A stretch of 7,401 bases of DNA from Spirochaetota bacterium (GTDB taxonomy: Bacteria; Spirochaetota; Brevinematia; DTOW01), in contig JAPYWX010000073.1 in the NCBI GenBank assembly GCA_028276145.1, forward strand, positions 1 to 7,401. Reading direction: 5' to 3'. Under the pieces are notes generated by a model, which searched no databases, was not told where the DNA came from, and was given only the letters and a program-made list of their open reading frames with translations. Positions 1-5,144 of this stretch are shown in pieces. Position 1 is the first letter of the stretch. Every line of letters starts with the position of its first letter. The position numbers and the translations under genes are program-made.

Positions 1-1537
1 TCTCCCAGAACTACTCGAGGAACAAATAAAACTAATCGAAAAACTAGGAATATCACTGAAAAATGTTGACTTCTTTACAAATTTCTCACCAGATGAAAAT
101 GTAATCACAATAACGTTTGACGATGGTAGAAAACTTAACAAAAGTGTTCTATCTTTCTTTGAAAAAGAAAGAGTACCTATAACCCTTTTCATAAATCCAT
201 CAACAATAGGAGTAAAGGAATTCTTTAGCTGGAAAGAAATAAAAGAACTTTCACAAAAAGATTTCGTAATAATTGGTTCTCATAGCTACTCACATCTATT
301 TGAAAAAAACCTAAAGGGAGATGTTCTAATAAACGAAGTAGTAAAATCAAAAAACATAATTGAAAAGGCAATAGATAAGGAAGTATTTGCTTTCGCGTAT
401 CCCTTCGGGATAGCGGACAGCGAAGCAAGAAAATTAGTAAGTAGAACATACAAACTCGGGTTTGAGGTTAACGAAAGAAACATAAAGGAAGTTAACAACG
501 AAAACTACTATAGGCTGCCAAGGTATGTAATACATAGCTACTACACTTTAGGTAAGTTTCTTGAAATAGTTGACAAAGTATTCAAGGAGAGCAAAATAGA
601 CCATCAAATCTATGAACTCAAAGGAGAGGTGAGCGAAGGAAGATTGTACAAATTCGGTGTAGACTATCCCGAACATTCAATTCTCGTAATACCATCACTA
701 TTCGTTGGTGCCGCTTGGTTCACCGAAAACATGAACACATTAAGAGAACTAAACACAGATGTATGGGTATTTGAAAGCGAAATATTCAATTTCCCATTCT
801 ACAAGTACGAAATACTCTACCCAAAGCTAGAAAACATATCTTTAGAAAGCAATAGCAAAATACTTAAAGAGGCACTAGAAATAATCATTTCGAAAAACAA
901 AAATTTTTCTATCATCGCCTGGGGCGATGGTACAGACTTAATATTACACACCATATCGGAAAACCCAAAGTACCAAAAATACATCTCAAAGCTAATACTA
1001 ATAAACCCCTCAATGTCCGGAACAGCCGACAAAAAAACTCTAAAAAACAACATAGCCATATACAAAGAACTACTCAAATCCAAGGAATATGAACTAAAAA
1101 AATTCAAAAACCTACTAAAGATATTCAATTACCTACATCTAGCATACTTCAAGCCTCAAAGCACATCTCCATTCAGCAAAAAAATGTCAAACTTAGAGGC
1201 ATTCAAAAACGAAATCTCAAAGCACATTGATTACAAAACTTCAATAACTGATAAAAAAATGCTAAAAGTGATAAAACAAACTGAATACTCACCTCTAAAT
1301 ATACTTAGCCTAATAAACCCAACAAAGTATTTTCTAGACATAAACACTTGGTGGTACAACAACTTAGAAAACGCCAAAGAAAAAATAGAGACACCAACTT
1401 TGATAATATACAACCAAGACTACACCCAAAGCACTGAGAATATTAAAAAACTGATACCATCAGCAAAAACCAAAAAAGCAGAAACAAGCACACTTGATAT
1501 CATACTAAGTGAGGAACTGATAAAATACACTTTCTAA
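1..1537 (+). CDS. Polysaccharide deacetylase (CE4/NodB) fused to an alpha/beta-hydrolase-like domain, 5' partial
   Basis: The frame is open from base 2 to the TAA at 1535-1537 (511 visible residues); the N-terminus lies outside the window. The first part is a CE4 deacetylase, a metal-dependent enzyme that removes acetyl groups from N-acetylated sugars. ITITFDDG carries the likely base D40 and metal ligand D41, SHSYSH supplies metal ligands H94 and H98, AYPFG is at 132-136, and RLPRYVIH at 171-178 resembles the late CE4 arginine motif. From about residue 215 an alpha/beta-hydrolase-like domain follows, with a beta strand plus elbow (IIAWGDGTD, about 304-312) and a late TPTLIIYNQD strand. The elbow has Gly where Ser is expected, and no C-terminal catalytic His is evident (ETSTLDIIL), so this domain is probably non-hydrolytic. 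No ATG, GTG or TTG occurs in frame before GTG 629, whose Shine-Dalgarno-like AAAGGAG is only 2 nt away, so one fused protein is the simplest reading. Substrate is unknown; cell wall or surface glycan is a guess. Confidence 0.85.
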   Translation, partial: LPELLEEQIKLIEKLGISLKNVDFFTNFSPDENVITITFDDGRKLNKSVLSFFEKERVPITLFINPSTIGVKEFFSWKEIKELSQKDFVIIGSHSYSHLFEKNLKGDVLINEVVKSKNIIEKAIDKEVFAFAYPFGIADSEARKLVSRTYKLGFEVNERNIKEVNNENYYRLPRYVIHSYYTLGKFLEIVDKVFKESKIDHQIYELKGEVSEGRLYKFGVDYPEHSILVIPSLFVGAAWFTENMNTLRELNTDVWVFESEIFNFPFYKYEILYPKLENISLESNSKILKEALEIIISKNKNFSIIAWGDGTDLILHTISENPKYQKYISKLILINPSMSGTADKKTLKNNIAIYKELLKSKEYELKKFKNLLKIFNYLHLAYFKPQSTSPFSKKMSNLEAFKNEISKHIDYKTSITDKKMLKVIKQTEYSPLNILSLINPTKYFLDINTWWYNNLENAKEKIETPTLIIYNQDYTQSTENIKKLIPSAKTKKAETSTLDIILSEELIKYTF

Positions 1538-1545
1538 GTGTATTT
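1523..1545. terminator. Hairpin spanning both convergent stop codons, possible bidirectional terminator
   Basis: AAATACACTT (1523-1532) and AAGTGTATTT (1536-1545) are perfect reverse complements around a 3-nt TCT centre, a 10-bp stem. The stem contains the stop codons of the deacetylase fusion (plus) and coaBC (minus). On the minus strand the stem runs into TTTTATC, a short T-rich tail; on the plus strand only ATTTAG is present. The stem is AT-rich and therefore weak, but its position between convergent genes makes a shared terminator plausible. Confidence 0.45.
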
Positions 1546-2724
1546 AGAAATAACATCAACGATAAACTTAGCTACCTCCATTTTACTTCCCTCAAAAGCA
1601 GTCTTACAACCGTCCTTTGTTATCACCAAAACCTTATTATGCTTACTCCCCATAGGGTTAAATTCTATTTCTCCTTCTTCGCTAACCTCTATCCTGTTAG
1701 CTACAATTATATCTGTATTCTTTTCTTTCATTTTCTTCATTGCATACTCTTCAAAATCCTGGCTACCCAAAGCAAAACCAACCAAAAGCTGATTCTTTTT
1801 CATCCTCCCCAACGTAGCTAATATATCAGGTGTTTTCTCTAGTTCTATCGTTGTTATCTCTTCCTTAGAAAGCTTACCAACAAACCTGTTTTTAGGCTTA
1901 AAGTCAGAAACAGCAGCAGACATAATAACTATATCAACATTTTCATACTCCTTAAACACAGCATTTAGCATTTCTTCGGTATTAACAACACTAACAGAGT
2001 TTATAAACTCTGGTACTTTATATTTAATATTACCGTAGATTAATTTAACATCAGCGCCTTCAAGAAAACACTGAAGAGCAATACTAAGCCCCATAAGCCC
2101 AGAAGAATCGTTAGAAATGAACCTAACATTATCAATGTACTCTCTAGTAGCACCAGCTGTAACAAGAACCTTTTTACCCTTGAGCTTACCTTCTGGATTC
2201 CTAAGAATGTAATACATTATTGTTTTTTCGTTAGGTAACCTTCCTTTACCTACTCCCTCAAGAGGTGAAGCAAAAAGCCCCTCTTCAGGTTCCAAAACTT
2301 CCCAGCCATGCCTTTTTAGCTTTGATATGTTCTCTAGATTGATACTATTAGCCCACATTTCTTTATTCATTGCAGGAACGATAACCCTTCTTTTTGACAT
2401 AGGGAAAGCCATAGCAATAGTGCTAACCAAATCGTCACATATACCATTAGCAACCTTACCTATGATGTTAGCAGTAGCAGGCACGATAACAAACACATCA
2501 GCCCATTTTGAAAGCGTTATGTGCACAAGAGGATCATCAGAATTAAAATTATCAACAAAAACCTTATTTCTAGAAATAGTTTGAAATAGAACGGGAGAAA
2601 CAAACTTTGTAGCGTTCTCAGTCATGACCACCCTAACCTCATGCCCCCTTTTAACTAAAAGTCTTATTAGCCCTAAGACCTTATAAATACTTACACTGCT
2701 CGTCACACCTATTAGAACTTTCAT
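1534..2724 (-). CDS. coaBC: Bifunctional phosphopantothenoylcysteine decarboxylase / phosphopantothenate-cysteine ligase
   Basis: This cytoplasmic enzyme makes 4'-phosphopantetheine for coenzyme A: CoaB joins phosphopantothenate to cysteine using CTP, and the FMN-dependent CoaC domain decarboxylates the product. The 396 residues are full family length. The CoaC half begins MKVLIGVTSSVSIYK, has the active-site His in VHITLSKWAD (H68), the flavoprotein signature PAMNKEMW (117-124) and GVGKGRLP (157-164). The CoaB half starts near 182 with VTAGATREYIDNVRF, N205 in SNDSSGLMG (the acyl-cytidylate Asn region), SAAVSDFKP (269-277), TPDIL (298-302) and DIIVAN. Two departures are visible: the ACG cysteine expected before GVGKGR reads ASP with two extra residues, and SSGKMG is SSGLMG. 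The start is fixed by family alignment; upstream there is no Shine-Dalgarno, only a T/A-rich leader. It is separated from the upstream minus-strand gene by 596 bp, so it is probably transcribed alone. Confidence 0.97.
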   Translation of the reverse strand: MKVLIGVTSSVSIYKVLGLIRLLVKRGHEVRVVMTENATKFVSPVLFQTISRNKVFVDNFNSDDPLVHITLSKWADVFVIVPATANIIGKVANGICDDLVSTIAMAFPMSKRRVIVPAMNKEMWANSINLENISKLKRHGWEVLEPEEGLFASPLEGVGKGRLPNEKTIMYYILRNPEGKLKGKKVLVTAGATREYIDNVRFISNDSSGLMGLSIALQCFLEGADVKLIYGNIKYKVPEFINSVSVVNTEEMLNAVFKEYENVDIVIMSAAVSDFKPKNRFVGKLSKEEITTIELEKTPDILATLGRMKKNQLLVGFALGSQDFEEYAMKKMKEKNTDIIVANRIEVSEEGEIEFNPMGSKHNKVLVITKDGCKTAFEGSKMEVAKFIVDVISKYT

Positions 2725-2769
2725 ACAAGGAAATTATTATTGAAAAACAAGGTTATTCGGAAATTCATT

Positions 2770-2795
2770 TTAAGGGAGGCTACCGCCTCCCTTAA
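2770..2795 (-). terminator. GC-rich perfect hairpin upstream of coaBC, possible terminator
   Basis: TTAAGGGAGGC (2770-2780) and GCCTCCCTTAA (2785-2795) are exact reverse complements around a TACC tetranucleotide, giving an 11-bp stem that stands out in AT-rich DNA. Reading on the minus strand it would stop transcripts coming from the receptor-like gene or the repeat region before coaBC, but only TTAAAATG follows, so the T-tract is poor. It lies 45 bp before the coaBC start, so a role in the coaBC 5' leader is an alternative. Confidence 0.4.
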
Positions 2796-2834
2796 CCCTT
2801 AATATGTAACAAATAGATGATACCATCAACACAA

Positions 2835-2966
2835 GTGCTTAAGCAATTAAGAAAGTACTATAAGCAGTACTTTAAGCACAAAGTGCTTAAAGCACAAAGT
2901 GCTTTGAGCACAACGTACTTTAAGTACAATGTGCTTTAAGCACCTAATTAAAATATGCTTAAGCAC
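2835..2966. repeat. Palindrome array A: tandem 16-bp units (13-bp palindrome plus 3-bp linker)
   Basis: Five units sit in exact 16-bp phase, with palindromes starting at 2867, 2883, 2899, 2915 and 2931: GTACTTTAAGCAC, GTGCTTAAAGCAC, GTGCTTTGAGCAC, GTACTTTAAGTAC and GTGCTTTAAGCAC. The linkers are AAA, AAA, AAC and AAT. Degenerate members flank them: TGCTTAAGCA at 2836-2845 and again at 2956-2965, and GTACTATAAGCA at 2855-2866, which abuts the first full unit so that GTACT and AGTAC pair across it. The unit at 2915 has matched changes in both arms. No coding potential is evident. Function is unknown; a protein-binding array or short RNA hairpins are possible. Confidence 0.9.
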
Positions 2967-3006
2967 ATTATTTTAAGTAGACCCACCCTCTCACCCTAAT
3001 TATTTG

Positions 3007-3027
3007 TAGAGAGGTGAAACCTCTCTA
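3007..3027. other. Perfect 9-bp stem-loop (GAGAGG type)
   Basis: TAGAGAGGT (3007-3015), GAA loop (3016-3018) and ACCTCTCTA (3019-3027) form an exact inverted repeat. Neither strand shows a following T-tract, so it does not look like a standard intrinsic terminator. It is the cleanest of several GAGAGG/CCTCTC hairpins in this intergenic region. Confidence 0.6.
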
Positions 3028-3042
3028 TGCTCTCCTAAGATA

Positions 3043-3188
3043 GTGCTATTAAGCACCCAACCTATTTGATTGTTAAGAGGCTTCGACTTTCTCCTCTCTT
3101 CAATGTTTAATAGGAAGTGCTATTTAGCACTTGGTGCTCAAAGCACACGGTGCTTAAAGCACCTAATTAAGAAGGTGCTATTAAGCAC
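3043..3188. repeat. Palindrome cluster B: GTGCT...AGCAC units, looser spacing
   Basis: Full palindromes are GTGCTATTAAGCAC (3043-3056), GTGCTATTTAGCAC (3117-3130), GTGCTCAAAGCAC (3134-3146), GTGCTTAAAGCAC (3150-3162) and GTGCTATTAAGCAC (3175-3188). Three of the five are 14-mers with a 4-nt centre. The members at 3117, 3134 and 3150 are joined by 3-bp linkers TTG and ACG as in array A. Between 3150 and 3175 a larger inverted repeat forms: AGCACCT (3158-3164) pairs with AGGTGCT (3173-3179) across AATTAAGA. Confidence 0.85.
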
Positions 3189-3278
3189 CCGCCCACCCTA
3201 TTTAATCGGAGAGGAGTTTACAACACTTTCTACTCCCTAAGACCAAGAGGCTCTACCTCTCTGAAATATAAATAATGT

Positions 3279-3317
3279 GCAAACAAAAGAGTTCTAAACT
3301 CAACGAGTTTTAAACTC
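3279..3317 (-). terminator. Tandem GAGTT/AACTC hairpins with T-rich tail behind the receptor-like gene
   Basis: Just 4 nt after the minus-strand stop codon, GAGTTTTAAACTC (plus 3305-3317) and GAGTTCTAAACTC (3289-3301) follow each other with an AAC linker. Read on the minus strand, the second hairpin is followed directly by TTTTGTTTG, an intrinsic-terminator-like tail. The 5-bp AT-rich stems are weak, though AAACTC/GAGTTT can also pair across the linker. The geometry (13-bp palindrome, 3-bp linker, 16-bp period) is the same as in the GTGCT arrays although the arms differ. Confidence 0.45.
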
Positions 3318-3320
3318 CAA

Positions 3321-4940
3321 TTATTCAATGGTATGAATAATATTTTCTAGAGATGAAATAACATTATCAATTGACTTACCTATTTCGTCAATAACTTCTT
3401 TGAATTCAGAGATGTTATCCAACACACTGGAAACTTTTTCTAATAAGTCCCTCATAGTGTTCATGGATTGAGATATACTTGATATTTGGCTCTTAATTTC
3501 ATCAAAGTAAGAAGTGGAATTCATTAAATCTTGAAAAACTTTTGAATTAATATTCATTACAATGCTAGTCACAGATTTGAGGGAATTTGTTGTCATTTTT
3601 ATTCTCTCTGAATGCTTAAAAATACTATCAACTATTGGCTCCAAGTAATCAACAAATTTCGTTAGTTCGTCATATAGTTTCAAAATTTCCGAAGCAAACT
3701 CTTTTGTGCTTCTCACGCTTTCGTTTATGCTAGCAGTTACTCTATGAAGTGAACTACTTTTTGAAGAACGAAGAGCCTCTATCTCAACATTCGTAGCCAC
3801 TACAGAGAGAATACCAATTTCGTCAGATATTGAAGAAACAAGTCTCGCAATTTTGCTCTCAATGCTAATTACATCATATAGTACATCCCTAGCCGATTCT
3901 ATCTTGACCAAAAGGGACTCAAACACTGGCAAAATTTTTGAAAAGGTATCTCGAATTTCGTTTTCCCTTTCAATACCTCTAGAAATAGTATCAAGAACAC
4001 TATCTATCTTTGACCTTGCATCATCGAACGAAGAAGCTAATTTAGAAATGTTATACTCAATAGAAAGTATATTTGTTGATAAATCCCCAATCGTAACATT
4101 CAAAGACGCCTCAAGAGCTTCAACCTTACTCTTTCTTTCCAGAAGTAACCCTTTAACACTATTCAAATTTTCTAAAATCTCATTTAAAGAAATCCTCAAT
4201 TCGTTCTGTTTCGTTTTCTTAAGCTCCAACTCAACAGATAAAGCATCAACAAACTTCTCAGTGTTTGAAAGCTTTTCTGACAAACTAAAAAACTTTGACA
4301 CAACCAAAGCTAGAAGTCTATCACTACCCACATAAGGCTTATTTTCCAGAGTATAAACAGAGTAAAACCTAGCTAATTCCTCAAAAAACACAAAGAAAAA
4401 AGTAGAAGCCAAAGCAACAATAATAACCATGTTATTCTTCGTCAAATAAAACACAACAAAGTTCACAAATATCAACAAAAGATAAGCATACAACCGCCAA
4501 TTTAATAGTATCTCCCGAAAAGTAAACCTTTTTAACACTTTAACTTTCTCACCATTTCCCCTAAGGACAAAAACATCCAGCAAGTGAACTAAAGAATAGA
4601 ATACAAACAAAGAGTTAAATAAGACAACAGCAACAATAACCAAGTCAAAATTTACCATCAGAGGCAAAACAAAAAATACTAGATTCCCAGAAAAACCAAC
4701 AAAATTTCCGTATCCACAAATACCATCTTTTGAAATAATTGAATAAACAAACGGCAAGGCAAAAGATAGGATTGCAGAAATAGAAGCTAAAACAATAAGA
4801 TTAGAAAAAAGCTTACCCTCAGGCAAAAGAATAAAAAGAACAAGTCCAACCAGCAAAGGGAAAAGAGAAAAAACTAGTATTTTTGGTAAATCCCTCTTTA
4901 ACTTCACTTTTTGTGAATTATAAAAAACGATTACTAGCAT
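3321..4940 (-). CDS. Six-TM membrane protein with a degenerate chemoreceptor-like cytoplasmic domain
   Basis: The 539-residue protein has about six hydrophobic segments near 21-39, 46-69, 80-95, 98-118, 149-166 and 171-188, with short loops and no extracytoplasmic sensor domain. From about 205 to the end it is Ser/Glu/Lys-rich heptad-like helix, the size of an MCP signalling hairpin. At about 371-415 ISDEIGILSVVATNVEIEAL aligns by eye with the MCP tip (IAxQTNLLALNAAIEAARAGE), keeping N384 and the IEA/R core (387-391). However, the following AGExGrGFAVVAdEVR reads SSKSSSLHRVTASINE, so most CheA/CheW-contact consensus is lost. It may be a divergent receptor, an accessory receptor-array partner, or a coiled-coil protein with another job. 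ATG 4940 is preferred; the longer GTG start at 4964 lies inside a palindrome. No good Shine-Dalgarno is seen (TTGGAA abuts the ATG), but TAAAAT sits 5 nt upstream, so a leaderless transcript is possible. It is divergent from the CZB receptor. Confidence 0.8.
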   Translation of the reverse strand: MLVIVFYNSQKVKLKRDLPKILVFSLFPLLVGLVLFILLPEGKLFSNLIVLASISAILSFALPFVYSIISKDGICGYGNFVGFSGNLVFFVLPLMVNFDLVIVAVVLFNSLFVFYSLVHLLDVFVLRGNGEKVKVLKRFTFREILLNWRLYAYLLLIFVNFVVFYLTKNNMVIIVALASTFFFVFFEELARFYSVYTLENKPYVGSDRLLALVVSKFFSLSEKLSNTEKFVDALSVELELKKTKQNELRISLNEILENLNSVKGLLLERKSKVEALEASLNVTIGDLSTNILSIEYNISKLASSFDDARSKIDSVLDTISRGIERENEIRDTFSKILPVFESLLVKIESARDVLYDVISIESKIARLVSSISDEIGILSVVATNVEIEALRSSKSSSLHRVTASINESVRSTKEFASEILKLYDELTKFVDYLEPIVDSIFKHSERIKMTTNSLKSVTSIVMNINSKVFQDLMNSTSYFDEIKSQISSISQSMNTMRDLLEKVSSVLDNISEFKEVIDEIGKSIDNVISSLENIIHTIE

Positions 4941-4951
4941 TTCCAATTTTA

Positions 4952-5088
4952 GTGCTTCTAGCACAAAGTGCTTCTAGCACAAACAGTACCTTAAACAATT
5001 AGTTAAAAAGGTGCTACTAAGCACGAAGTGCTACAAGCACAACGTGCTATAAGCACAACGTGCTCTAAGCACGACGTGCTCTAAGCAC
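4952..5088. repeat. Palindrome array C in the divergent region between the two receptor-like genes
   Basis: Seven palindromes occupy nearly the whole intergenic region: GTGCTTCTAGCAC (4952-4964 and 4968-4980), GTGCTACTAAGCAC (5011-5024), GTGCTACAAGCAC (5028-5040), GTGCTATAAGCAC (5044-5056), and GTGCTCTAAGCAC (5060-5072 and 5076-5088). The 3-bp linkers are AAA, GAA, AAC, AAC and GAC, giving a strict 16-bp period within each block. The blocks are separated by 4981-5010, where AGTACCTT (4985-4992) can pair with AAGGTGCT (5008-5015) with one G-T mismatch. Arms are invariant while the 3-nt centre varies. The array touches both upstream regions, so an operator role is possible but unproven. Confidence 0.92.
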
Positions 5089-5093
5089 TTAAA

Positions 5094-5123
5094 TTGATAC
5101 TGAAAATTTCAATAATTTACAAA
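5094..5123 (+). promoter_or_regulatory. Candidate sigma-70-type promoter for the CZB receptor gene
   Basis: TTGATA (5094-5099) matches TTGACA at five of six positions and begins 5 bp after the last palindrome of array C. TACAAA (5118-5123) is a four-of-six match to TATAAT with an 18-bp spacer, predicting a start near 5130 and a short leader carrying the GAGAGG ribosome-binding site. In DNA this AT-rich such matches arise easily by chance. Confidence 0.3.
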
Positions 5124-5132
5124 TTAATTATT

Positions 5133-5138
5133 GAGAGG
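5133..5138 (+). promoter_or_regulatory. Ribosome binding site that fixes the start of the CZB receptor
   Basis: GAGAGG lies 6 nt before ATG 5145 and is a good Shine-Dalgarno match. It supports ATG 5145 over the in-frame TTG at 5094, which has only palindrome sequence upstream and would add 17 residues ahead of the natural membrane-anchor start. Confidence 0.65.
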
Positions 5139-5144
5139 CTAAAA

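Larger units (their letters stand above)
2978..3260. repeat. Composite degenerate repeat: pyrimidine-rich segment followed by a GAGAGG/CCTCTC hairpin, about three copies
   Basis: Three segments share an order. Copy 1 (about 2981-3040) is CCCACCCTCTCACCCTAAT then a GAGAGG hairpin. Copy 2 (about 3043-3112) is GTGCTATTAAGCAC, CCAACCTATTTGATTG, then AAGAGG with a distal CCTCTCTT. Copy 3 (3175-3260) is GTGCTATTAAGCAC, CCGCCCACCCTATTTAATCG, then GAGAGGAG with distal ACTCC, and a final AGAGG-CTCTA-CCTCT hairpin (3246-3260). The copies are clearly diverged, and copy 1 lacks the leading palindrome. No open frame of note lies here. Confidence 0.55.

Noticed and set aside
225..498. Minus-strand frames opposite the deacetylase
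   Set aside because: They overlap the CE4 motifs SHSYSH and AYPFG on the plus strand and have low-complexity hydrophobic translations typical of antisense frames.
629..1537. Separate gene starting at GTG 629
   Set aside because: The frame is open without a stop from base 2, the upstream part encodes clear CE4 motifs, and the Shine-Dalgarno-like AAAGGAG is only 2 nt from the GTG. A fused protein is simpler.
3075..3097. Hairpin AGAGG/CCTCT with 12-nt loop as a separate terminator
   Set aside because: It has only five pairs, a long loop and no T-tract; it is kept only as part of the degenerate composite repeat.
2835..3188. CRISPR array
   Set aside because: Units are 16 bp with 3-bp linkers and palindromic; there are no 25-40 bp repeats separated by unique spacers, and no cas gene is visible.
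5094..5144. TTG 5094 as start of the CZB receptor
   Set aside because: It has no ribosome binding site, while ATG 5145 has GAGAGG at 6-nt spacing and begins right before the first membrane helix.
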